Made by a program: the position numbers and the translations under genes
Part shown: piece after piece, positions 8,983 through 16,320 of the stretch
Layout of the letters: each line of letters opens with the position of its first letter
How positions within the stretch are numbered: the first letter of the stretch is position 1
The notes under the pieces: generated by a model
Databases searched by the model: none
What the model was told of the DNA's origin: nothing
Seen by the model: the letters and a program-made list of their open reading frames with translations, nothing else
From: Halegenticoccus soli
GTDB lineage: Archaea > Halobacteriota > Halobacteria > Halobacteriales > Haloferacaceae
DNA: 64,000 nucleotides
Direction of reading: 5' to 3'
Assembly: GCF_002844195.1 (NCBI RefSeq)
Contig: NZ_PEND01000001.1
Coordinates: forward strand, 496,001 to 560,000

Positions 8983-9156
8983 GTGGCACAGGCCCACAAC
9001 CTCGATTGTGAAGCAGCAGCGGTCGGTTGCCGGTTCATCATCCAATCGGAAGACGAGGCCGAGGCGATCGAACTTGCCAAGCGACACATGCGGGACGTCC
9101 ACGGTAAGGACTGCTCGGACGAAGAACTCCGGAGCGAACACCTGCGGATCGTGTAG
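8983..9156 (+). CDS. DUF1059 family small protein
   Basis: 57-residue protein beginning at a GTG with a good Shine-Dalgarno (GGAGG at 8969-8973, nine bases upstream). The composition matches DUF1059: cysteines at 9 and 16, then FIIQSEDEAEAIELAKRHM and the tail SDEELRSEHLRIV. The function of DUF1059 is not established; the cysteines and histidines suggest metal binding or redox. It ends 10 bases before the methyltransferase start, so the two form an operon. The gene is in a different frame from the long frame covering the methyltransferase. Confidence 0.82.
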   Translation: MAQAHNLDCEAAAVGCRFIIQSEDEAEAIELAKRHMRDVHGKDCSDEELRSEHLRIV

Positions 9157-9166
9157 GAAAGAAACC

Positions 9167-10243
9167 ATGTCAACGGAAACTGAAACGAACTCGATCGACG
9201 AACAGAAACTGACCGACCTGGTAGAAACGTCTCTCGTGGACCTCGGTGCGACGGTCCACGCCGCGCTCGCCGTCATCGGCGATGAACTCTGTCTTTATGC
9301 GGCACTGGACGAGGCTGGGCCGCTTTCGTCCGCTGAGCTGGCCGAGGAGACGGATACCGTGGAACGCTATGTCCGCGAATGGCTTCGAGCGCAGGCCGCC
9401 GGTGGATACGTGACCTACGACCCTGAGACCGACCGCTACTATCTCTCCCCCGAGCAGGCGTACGTCCTAGCCAATAGAGAGAGCCCCGTGTTCATGCCTG
9501 GTGCGTTCCAGCTGGTGACGTCGGCCTCCAAGATCGGACCCGAACTCCGAGAGGCCTTTCGAACGGGCGAGGGCATCGGCTGGCACGAACACGACGAGGA
9601 CGTGTTTCACGGTACCGAACGTTTCTTCGGACCATCCTACGGGACCTTCCTAATCGACTGGATCGGGGCACTTGACGGGGTCGATGCTACATTGCAGGCA
9701 GGCGGGAAGATCGTTGACGTGGGCTGTGGCCATGGCGCACCCACGATTCGCATGGCCCAAGCCTATCCCAGCTCCACGGTTATCGGCATTGACTACCACG
9801 AGGCTTCGATCGAAGTGGCACGCGAGCGGGCGGAAACGGCGGGCGTCGCCGACCGCGTCACCTTCGAGGTAGCGACCGCGAGAGGGTACAGCGGGACCGA
9901 TTACGACCTCGTCACGATGTTCAACTGCTTCCACGACATGGGCGATCCCGTCGGTGTGGCGGCCCACGTTCTGGAGACGTTGGCCGATGACGGGACGTGG
10001 ATGATCGTCGAACCCTACGCTGAGGATCGTGTCGAAGACAACCTCACCCCGTTCGGCCGCCTCGCATACTCCATCTCGACGGTTGCGTGTACGCCGAACT
10101 CGCTCAGTCAAGACGTTGGCTACGGGCTCGGCGCGCAAGCAGGCGAGGAGCAGACCCGGAAGGTCGTCACCGAAGGTGGGTTCGCGCGCTTCCGCCGTGC
10201 GGCCGAAACGCCGACCAGTCTGGTCTTCGAAGCGAAGCCGTAG
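9167..10243 (+). CDS. SAM-dependent methyltransferase with N-terminal winged-helix domain
   Basis: 358-residue class I methyltransferase. Residues about 15-105 are a winged-helix/dimerisation domain (ELAEETDTVERYVREWL). The Rossmann methyltransferase follows, with SAM motif I VDVGCGHG at 183-190 and an acidic residue after strand 2 (GIDYHE). This resembles the Rv2258c-type methyltransferase family. The ATG at 9167 follows the DUF1059 stop; the frame extends upstream to 8858 but that part overlaps DUF1059 and the promoter. Substrate unknown. AT-richer codon use than the ribosomal genes and the location in the island suggest acquisition by transfer. Confidence 0.82.
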   Translation: MSTETETNSIDEQKLTDLVETSLVDLGATVHAALAVIGDELCLYAALDEAGPLSSAELAEETDTVERYVREWLRAQAAGGYVTYDPETDRYYLSPEQAYVLANRESPVFMPGAFQLVTSASKIGPELREAFRTGEGIGWHEHDEDVFHGTERFFGPSYGTFLIDWIGALDGVDATLQAGGKIVDVGCGHGAPTIRMAQAYPSSTVIGIDYHEASIEVARERAETAGVADRVTFEVATARGYSGTDYDLVTMFNCFHDMGDPVGVAAHVLETLADDGTWMIVEPYAEDRVEDNLTPFGRLAYSISTVACTPNSLSQDVGYGLGAQAGEEQTRKVVTEGGFARFRRAAETPTSLVFEAKP

Positions 10244-10796
10244 TCCGATATCTGAGATATTGTTCTTTGACCATCCTTGATCGGTCAACCAGAATCTCTA
10301 CCGAGTCGTCTGTCTTCTCGATATCTCACCCTCCGTGACGCTGATCGTTAGGCCGTTTCCATCGCTAACCCGTATCCCGGAGGTGTTAAATCCGCGCCCT
10401 GTATTCAGCACGGTTATTCTCTCGGATCGGGTGGAAATAGCCACGTAAGCTCCCCGTGCTGTAGATGACGGCTTCGATCTGTTGGGGCTCCAGTAGGATC
10501 CCGTTGCATCGATGATGCGCCAGGTGTTCGGCGGGGGCGACTGAACCGCCGTTCCCGCCGCGGAGGACCGCAAGCGAACGCTTCGCGGGTTCCGCGTCTC
10601 ACGGGTTACCCTCCCTATGGGATTTCGTCGCAAAACGGCCGTATCTCTCGAATGGAGAAGAGAACCGCCCCGATTCTCCGGTGTGAGAATTAGTGGCACA
10701 GATTTATGTCCGGCCGGCCGTACGTTCAGAACGGTTCGCGGCGCGGCGGGGGGACGGGCAGTCGCCCCGTCGGCGTCGCGAAGGAGTGATTGACGC
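10244..10796. other. island right end and DUF7511 upstream region
   Basis: About 550 bases. 10298-10509 on the minus strand reads as a plausible C-terminal protein fragment (AYVAISTRSERITVLNTG near its middle) that runs into the 35-bp repeat without its own start, so it may be a truncated gene; its family was not recognised. 10510-10544 is the repeated secY end. A hairpin (GAACGC TTCG CGGGTTC type) follows at about 10574-10591 and may be the original secY terminator. A 27-codon frame at 10706-10789 precedes the next gene but has no support as a protein. Confidence 0.35.
10510..10544 (+). repeat. right direct repeat (attR candidate), copy of secY 3' end
   Basis: Exact 35-base copy of 6828-6862, including the TGA. 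It is not attached to any secY reading frame here. The sequence after it (10545 onward) is therefore probably what originally followed secY. Confidence 0.8.
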
Positions 10797-10994
10797 ATGA
10801 GCGCGATCGACACGTACGATCCGGACGACGGCACCGCCCTCCGCGAGCTCCCGCGCTTCCGACTGGAGTATCTCTTCGACGACGAGCGCCGTCCGACGGA
10901 GGTGACGGTGTTCCCGGCGGAGTCGGGCGACCTCGCGACGAACTGGATCACCATCGACGAGTCCCACGCGGTCCCGCTCGAAGACGTTCGGTGA
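10797..10994 (+). CDS. small haloarchaeal protein (DUF7511-like)
   Basis: 65-residue acidic protein without membrane segments. The central TEVTVFPAESGDLATNWIT and the C-terminal AVPLEDVR resemble the short haloarchaeal DUF7511 family, whose function is unknown. An AAGGAG stretch at 10781-10786 is about ten bases from the ATG and may serve as ribosome binding site. It is the first gene after the island. The family assignment is from memory of the motif pattern. Confidence 0.65.
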   Translation: MSAIDTYDPDDGTALRELPRFRLEYLFDDERRPTEVTVFPAESGDLATNWITIDESHAVPLEDVR

Positions 10995-11153
10995 GCGCGG
11001 CGACCGCTGTCTGCCGGCGTTCCTCGGCGACGACCGGACCGACGAGGTGGGCTTCCGCCCTCGCGCCGCCGTCGACGCCGTCCCCAACGTTATGAACTCC
11101 GAGAACGTGAATGGTAGCTCTTATTAATCTTGAGGCATCTCTTAACACTACGC

Positions 11154-12359
11154 ATGAGCGGATACACTCGCAGGAGGGCCCTCGGCATCGGGGCGGGGGT
11201 CGCGGTGGCGGCGTTCGCCGGGTGTCTGGGCGAGGGGGGCGACGGATCCGGAGGCGCGACGGGCGGCGACGGAGAACCGGTGCAGGCGTCGTTCTTCGTG
11301 CTGTCGGACTTCGCCGACAGCGTCGCGGGCGACGCCGTCGAGGTCGGGAACCTCGTCCCGTTCGGTCAGCACGGCCACGGGTGGGAGCCGGGCCCCGACA
11401 TCCAGCGGACCGTCCTCCGGTCGGACGCGCTCGTCTACATGGGCGACGGGTTCCAGCCGTGGGCGGACAAGATCGTCCAGAACGTCCGGGACAACGACGA
11501 GGACGTGTCGGTGATCGCGGCCCGAGAGGACGTCGATCTCCTCGGCCCGCCGGGCGAAGGGGGCGACGATCACGGACACGGCGACCACGAAGGTGGCGAG
11601 CACGGTCACGACGATCACGCCGAAGACGACCACGGGCACAACGACACCGCCGAGGACGACCACGACCACGAGGCGGGCGGCAACGAGACCGACCACGGCC
11701 ACGAAGCCGGCGGCAACGAGACCGGGGGCCACGAGGGAGGGTCCCACGACGAGCACGCGGAGGAATCTCACGAAGAGCACGGAGAGCACGGCGATCACGA
11801 AGGCGACGGTCACGACCACGGGCCGCACGACCCGCACTTCTGGCTCGATCCGACGCGGGCCGCGACCGCGGTCGAGAACGTCCGACGGGGGCTGGTCGAG
11901 GTGTATCCGGACCGCGAATCCGCGTTCGCCGACAACGCGGCGGCGTACGCGTCCGAACTGGAGGCGCTCGACGAGGAGTTTCGGTCGTCGCTCGACGGCC
12001 GCGAGCGGGACGACGTACTCGTCGCCGGGCACAACGCGTTCCAGTACCTCGGGAACCGGTACGGCTTCACCGTGCACGCCCTGACCGGCCTCGCGCCGGA
12101 TTCGCAGGCGTCGCCCCGCGACGTCTCCCGCGCGCAGGCGCTCATCGAGGAGCACGGCATCACCCACGTCCTCGCGCCCGTCTTCGAGTCCGACCGCGCG
12201 GCGAAGCAGCTGGTCGAAGAAACCGACGCGACGGAGGCCGTCCCGCTCACGCCGGTGCCGACGCTGAAGGCGGAGTGGGCCGAGAAGGGCTGGGGGTTCG
12301 TCGACGTGATGCGGAACGTCAACCTGCCGTCGCTGCAGAAGGCGCTCGGGGCGGAATGA
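11154..12359 (+). CDS. znuA: zinc ABC transporter substrate-binding lipoprotein, ZnuA-like
   Basis: 401-residue cluster A-I metal-binding lipoprotein. The N-terminus SGYTRRRALGIGAG is a Tat-type signal and FAGC with C24 is a lipobox. A very long His/Asp/Glu-rich segment lies at about 138-225, followed by PHFWLDPTRAATAVENV and a C-lobe with AGHNAFQYLGNRYGF. The His-rich loop is typical of zinc-binding ZnuA proteins. The start at 11154 was chosen because the signal sequence begins there. An AT-rich box (TTATTAAT, 11121-11128) lies about 26 bases upstream, so the transcript is probably leaderless. The stop overlaps the ATPase start. Manganese is a less likely substrate. Confidence 0.88.
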   Translation: MSGYTRRRALGIGAGVAVAAFAGCLGEGGDGSGGATGGDGEPVQASFFVLSDFADSVAGDAVEVGNLVPFGQHGHGWEPGPDIQRTVLRSDALVYMGDGFQPWADKIVQNVRDNDEDVSVIAAREDVDLLGPPGEGGDDHGHGDHEGGEHGHDDHAEDDHGHNDTAEDDHDHEAGGNETDHGHEAGGNETGGHEGGSHDEHAEESHEEHGEHGDHEGDGHDHGPHDPHFWLDPTRAATAVENVRRGLVEVYPDRESAFADNAAAYASELEALDEEFRSSLDGRERDDVLVAGHNAFQYLGNRYGFTVHALTGLAPDSQASPRDVSRAQALIEEHGITHVLAPVFESDRAAKQLVEETDATEAVPLTPVPTLKAEWAEKGWGFVDVMRNVNLPSLQKALGAE

Positions 12360-13192
12360 GTTCGAGCGACGAGGCGCGGCGGGGCGCCGGTGCCGTCGGC
12401 GGGGACGCGGGGACGGCGGACCGTCCCGAAGGCGAGCGCGAGTCGATCGACGGGGCCGTGATCGAGGTTTCGAACGTCACGTTCGGATACGGGGGGTCGC
12501 CCGTCCTCGAAGACGTGTCGCTGACCGTCGAAGCGGGGGAGTTCCTGGGCCTCGTCGGGCCGAACGGGTCGGGCAAGAGCACGCTCCTGCGGCTCGTCCT
12601 GGGGCTGCACCGGCCGGACAGCGGCGAGATTCGGCTGTTCGGCGAGCCCGCCCGCGCGTTCGACGACGGCGAGCGCGTCGGCTACGTGGCGCAGGACGTC
12701 ACCGGCGGAACGCGAGAGATGCCGATCACCGTCCGCGAGGTCGTCACGATGGGGCGGTACCCCCGCGTCCGGTTCGGGCGGGTCGGGTCGCGCGACCGGC
12801 GGATCGTGACGGAGGCGATGGAGACGGTCGGCGTCGACCACCTGGCGGACCGTCGGCTGGCGCACCTCTCCGGCGGCCAGCGTCAGCGGGTGTTCATCGC
12901 CCGGGCGCTGGCCGGCGAGGCTGACCTGCTCGCGCTCGACGAGCCGGCGGTCGGCGTCGACGCGGAGTCCCGCGAGGCGTTCTACGACCTCCTCCACGAG
13001 CTGAACGGCCGGGGGATCACCGTCGTCCTCATCGACCACGACATCGGCGTCGTGACCGAGCACGCCTCGCGGGTGGCCTGTCTGAACCGCCGGCTGTTCT
13101 TCCACGGCGACCCGGACGGATTCGCCGAGAGCGACGCGCTCGCGCGGGCGTACGGCGCGAACCAGCGGCTCCTCGACCACGATCACTCGTGA
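12356..13192 (+). CDS. znuC: zinc ABC transporter ATP-binding protein, ZnuC-like
   Basis: 278-residue ABC ATPase that would energise uptake of the metal delivered by the preceding lipoprotein. Walker A GPNGSGKST at 68-76, signature LSGGQRQR, Walker B LLALDEP and switch histidine (LIDHD) are present. The first 33 residues are a low-complexity acidic extension. The ATG overlaps the znuA TGA and the TGA overlaps the permease GTG, a tight three-gene operon. Confidence 0.9.
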   Translation: MSSSDEARRGAGAVGGDAGTADRPEGERESIDGAVIEVSNVTFGYGGSPVLEDVSLTVEAGEFLGLVGPNGSGKSTLLRLVLGLHRPDSGEIRLFGEPARAFDDGERVGYVAQDVTGGTREMPITVREVVTMGRYPRVRFGRVGSRDRRIVTEAMETVGVDHLADRRLAHLSGGQRQRVFIARALAGEADLLALDEPAVGVDAESREAFYDLLHELNGRGITVVLIDHDIGVVTEHASRVACLNRRLFFHGDPDGFAESDALARAYGANQRLLDHDHS

Positions 13193-14247
13193 ACCCGACC
13201 GAACTCACCTCCATCTCGGCCCTCTCGCCGCTCTGGCTCGGCCTCGCCGCGGTCTTCGAGGGGTTCGTCGGTCTCGTCGGCGCGGGGATCCGGCTCGTCG
13301 GCGAGCTACTGTGCGCCGTCGGCGGCGCGCTCGGCGTCGACATGCTCTGTTACTCGTTCATGCAGCAGGCGTTCGTCGCCGGGATCTGCGTCGGCCTCGT
13401 CGCGCCGCTCGTCGGGAGTTTCCTCGTCCACCGCGACATGGCGTTCATCGGCGACACGCTCGCGCACACCGCCTTCGCGGGCGTGGCCGTCGGCCTGTTC
13501 GTCGGGTCCGTGTCGGCGATCTCCGTCTCGCCGTACCTGACGGCGCTCGTCGTCGCGGTGATCGCGGCGCTGCTCATCGAACTCATCTCCGAGTACACCG
13601 ACGCCTACGGCGACGTGCCGATGGCGATCGTCCTCTCGGGCGGGTTCGCCCTCGGGACCGTCCTCGTCAGCCTCTCCGACGGGGGAATCGCCGTCAGCAT
13701 CAGCCAGTACCTGTTCGGCAGCCTCTCGACGGTCACGCTCGAAAACGCTGCCGTCCTCGTGGTCCTGACCGCGTTCGTGGTGGCCGTCGTCGCGGCGACG
13801 TACAAGCAGCTCCTTTTCATCACGTTCGACGAGACCGCCGCCCGCGTCGCGCGGCTGAACGTCGCCACGTACAACCGCCTCCTGGTGGTGCTCACCGCCC
13901 TGGTGGTCGTCGCGGCGATGCAGATCATGGGCGTCATCCTGGTCGCCGCGATGCTCGTCGTCCCCGTCGCGGCCGCCGCGCAGGTCGCCCGGAGCTTCCG
14001 GGGGTCGGTCGTCGTCGCGGTTCTCGCGGGCGAGCTCGCGGTGCTCGTCGGCCTCACCCTCTCGTACTTCTACGGCGTCGCCGCCGGCGGGACCATCGTC
14101 CTCGTCGCGATCGGCGTCTACGCCTGCGCGGTCGCGCTGGATCGGCTGGGCCTCTCTTTCAAGGCCGGGTCGGGCGAGCGGGTCGACGCGAGACCCGCGG
14201 CGGTCGACGGCGGCGAGGAGCCGAAGGGGCCGAAGGGGCCGAAGTAG
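13189..14247 (+). CDS. znuB: zinc ABC transporter permease, ZnuB-like
   Basis: 352-residue membrane protein of the ABC-3 permease family with about eight or nine hydrophobic spans. Conserved segments include RDMAFIGDTLAHTAFAGVA near 84-102 and VILVAAMLVVPVAAA near 248-262. The GTG start at 13189 overlaps the ATPase stop. The first ~45 residues form an extra hydrophobic span compared with bacterial ZnuB. The tail is a short repeat (GPKGPKGPK) from a nine-base tandem repeat at about 14221-14244. Confidence 0.88.
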   Translation: MNPTELTSISALSPLWLGLAAVFEGFVGLVGAGIRLVGELLCAVGGALGVDMLCYSFMQQAFVAGICVGLVAPLVGSFLVHRDMAFIGDTLAHTAFAGVAVGLFVGSVSAISVSPYLTALVVAVIAALLIELISEYTDAYGDVPMAIVLSGGFALGTVLVSLSDGGIAVSISQYLFGSLSTVTLENAAVLVVLTAFVVAVVAATYKQLLFITFDETAARVARLNVATYNRLLVVLTALVVVAAMQIMGVILVAAMLVVPVAAAAQVARSFRGSVVVAVLAGELAVLVGLTLSYFYGVAAGGTIVLVAIGVYACAVALDRLGLSFKAGSGERVDARPAAVDGGEEPKGPKGPK

Positions 14248-14330
14248 CCGCCCGGTGGGCGGAGGGTCGAAGTGCGCCGCCCGTCCGAAACGGCTCCAAG
14301 CTTTAACTCTCGGCCCCCGTATTCGGACGC

Positions 14331-14675
14331 ATGCCCGAGACGATCACGGGGTTGGAGGGCGAACTCCGGAGCAACGGGATCAGCGTCGAGGAGATCCGCC
14401 AGGAGGAGACGGTCGAGTTGACGTACATGACCGCCTTCCCCGGCGAGCGCGTCGACCACCGCGAGATGGGGCGGGCGCTGAACGTCTTCATCGACCTCGT
14501 CGAGGACGGCCGGTGGGAGCCGACGCGCGTCGACGCGACGGTGGTCCGCACCACGGACGACGTGCTGGGGACCTGGCGCGCCGAACCCGAGTGGTTCCGC
14601 GGGCTCGTCGAGTACCGCCTCAACGAGGTCGAGTTCTCCTCCTTGGTGCTCGACACGCTGTCGGAGGACGAATGA
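14331..14675 (+). CDS. conserved haloarchaeal hypothetical protein
   Basis: 114-residue acidic soluble protein starting MPETITGLEGELRSNGISVEEI. No catalytic motif or metal site is evident. It resembles a family of short haloarchaeal proteins of unknown function (possibly DUF8159; tentative). The stop overlaps the ATG of the downstream alpha/beta hydrolase (ATGA), so the two are translationally coupled. Confidence 0.75.
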   Translation: MPETITGLEGELRSNGISVEEIRQEETVELTYMTAFPGERVDHREMGRALNVFIDLVEDGRWEPTRVDATVVRTTDDVLGTWRAEPEWFRGLVEYRLNEVEFSSLVLDTLSEDE

Positions 14676-15625
14676 GCCGAGGGGCGTGGCGGAGCCGCCG
14701 GCCGGCGGAGACCGCCCCGAAACCCTCGCGCTACGAGTTCTCGAAGGTGATCGCCCACTTCGAGAGCGGCGGGACGGAGTGCGCCGGCTGGCTCTACCGC
14801 CCGGACCGCCCCGCGAACCCGCCGGTCGTCGTGATGGCCCACGGCCTGGCGGCCGAGCGGACGTTCGGCCTCCCGGCCGTCGCCGAGCGGCTCGCGGAGC
14901 GCGGGTACGCAGTCTACCTGTTCGACTACCGGACCGTCGGCGACAGCGAGGGCGAACCGCGGAACCTCGTGAACCCGGAGCGCGACGCGGCGGACTGGCG
15001 GGCCGCCGTCGCCAGGGTCCGGAACCTCGACGGCGTCGACGCGGGACGGATCGGGCTCTGGGGTGTCTCGCTCGGCGGCGGACACGCCGTCGAGGTCGCG
15101 GCGGACGACCCCCGGATCTCGGCCGTCGTCGCCCAGACGCCCGTGCTCGACGGCCGGGCGTTCGTCCGTCGCGGAGGGGTCGGCTACCTGCTGAAAGGCG
15201 TCGCGCTCGGCGTCCGGGACCGCCTCCAGTCGCTGCCGCTCGTGCCGCTCGGTCCGTACACGGTTCCCGTCGTCGGCGATCCGGAGGAGTTCGCGCTCCT
15301 CAACGACCCCGGCGCGCGGGCCGGCTTCGAGGACCTGATCCCGGCCGACGCCGACTGGGAGAACGAGACGCCCGCGCGGGCGTTCCTCTCGCTCCTCCGG
15401 TACCGCCCGGCGTCGGACGCCGCCGACGTGGCCTGCCCGACGCTGCTCCTGGCCGGGACGCGCGACGAGATCGCCCCCGCCGAGGCGATCGAGGCGGCCG
15501 CAGACGGGATCTCGAACGCCACGCTCGTCCGGCTGCCGGGCGATCACTTCGGCCTCTACCACGGCCGGCTGTTCGAGCAGACGCTCGGCCACGCGTTCGC
15601 GTTCCTCGACGCGAACCTCAGATAG
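14672..15625 (+). CDS. alpha/beta hydrolase
   Basis: 317-residue soluble alpha/beta-hydrolase. The nucleophile elbow GVSLGG carries S133, the oxyanion segment VMAHGLA is at 54-60, the acid is probably the Asp of GTRDEIAP and the histidine is in GDHFGLYHG near the C-terminus. The pattern fits the dienelactone-hydrolase/X-Pro-peptidase-like esterase group. The ATG at 14672 overlaps the preceding stop. The substrate cannot be predicted. Confidence 0.85.
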   Translation: MSRGAWRSRRPAETAPKPSRYEFSKVIAHFESGGTECAGWLYRPDRPANPPVVVMAHGLAAERTFGLPAVAERLAERGYAVYLFDYRTVGDSEGEPRNLVNPERDAADWRAAVARVRNLDGVDAGRIGLWGVSLGGGHAVEVAADDPRISAVVAQTPVLDGRAFVRRGGVGYLLKGVALGVRDRLQSLPLVPLGPYTVPVVGDPEEFALLNDPGARAGFEDLIPADADWENETPARAFLSLLRYRPASDAADVACPTLLLAGTRDEIAPAEAIEAAADGISNATLVRLPGDHFGLYHGRLFEQTLGHAFAFLDANLR

Positions 15626-15685
15626 GTGAAACGGTGCACCTATCAGGAAGAATTTATATACTTTCGGAGCGGCTGTCAACCGACC

Positions 15686-16183
15686 ATGAGATCCGTTTCT
15701 CGATCCGCGGCGCTGTTCGTCGCGGTGCTGGTGGTGGGCGCAGGCGCGAGCGGCGTCGTGGGCGGCTAGTCGGCGGAGGGAGAGCCAGCGTGGAGCGACG
15801 ACCTGTACGACGATCTGCGCGGGATGGTCGGCCTGTACAACGCGAACGTCGCGTCGGCCGACCTCGGCGTCGCCGGGGAGCAACTCGCCGACAGGCGGGT
15901 GAACCTCTACGTGCGCGGAAGCGGGGGGACCGCCGCGTACTCGTTCTATGTGGACGAGGACAACCGCATCAGCGATCTGCGCGACGGCCGCCACCCCGAC
16001 GCGGACCTGAAGATGACGACCGACAGGGCGACCGTCCGCGGAATCGCCGGCGCAGACGACCCGTCGGCCGCCTTCCGGCGGGCGGTCGCGCGGGGCGACG
16101 TCGTCGTCGGCGGGGAGAGAGGACGGATCGTCGAGCGGGTGAAGTGGACCGTGATCAACGCCGCCAAGGGGCTCCTGTTCTAG
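15686..16183 (+). pseudogene. SCP2-like sterol-carrier-fold protein with in-frame amber codon
   Basis: Reading from the ATG at 15686, a clean signal peptide (MRSVSRSAALFVAVLVVG) is followed at codon 28 by TAG (15767-15769). The same frame then continues without interruption for 137 residues (SAEGEPAWSDDLYDDL onward), matching an SCP2-like domain. The stop sits just after the expected signal cleavage region, where CAG (Gln) would give a normal secreted protein. A strong TATA box (TTTATATA near 15652-15659) precedes the gene. Either a nonsense mutation or a base error. Translation from an internal GTG/ATG would lose the signal. Confidence 0.75.
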
Positions 16184-16320
16184 CACGTAGCCGTCTTCCG
16201 CCCCCGACCGTCCCGTCCTCGCCGCTCCCGGTCGGGGCTCCGCGACGCCGGCCGCGGCACGCGCTCGCAAGGTTCCGTCAGTCCACAACCCTCATACTCC
16301 GTTCCGCCCACCACAGAGCA

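Larger units (their letters stand above)
6863..10544. mobile_element. putative integrated accessory island in the secY 3' end
   Basis: Segment bounded by a perfect 35-bp direct repeat. It contains vapBC, a zinc-ribbon ArsR-like regulator, a DUF1059 protein and a SAM-dependent methyltransferase. From about 7570 to 10500 the sequence is visibly more AT-rich and less biased in codon third positions than the ribosomal and trp genes, which suggests transfer. No integrase, replication or transposition gene is visible, so it may be a remnant, an element mobilised in trans, or a recombination-derived duplication. The boundaries are inferred from the repeats. Confidence 0.6.

Noticed and set aside
15767-15769. 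TAG read as pyrrolysine
   Set aside because: Pyrrolysine machinery is not known in Halobacteria, and the position just after a signal peptide does not suit a functional residue.
14303-16288. 661-residue minus-strand frame
   Set aside because: It covers three plus-strand genes with clear family matches and has no recognisable domain of its own.
14686-16320. 545-residue N-terminal extension in frame with the TIGR00300 gene
   Set aside because: It overlaps the hydrolase and SCP2-like genes out of frame, is Arg/Gly-rich noise, and the conserved N-terminus begins at 16321.
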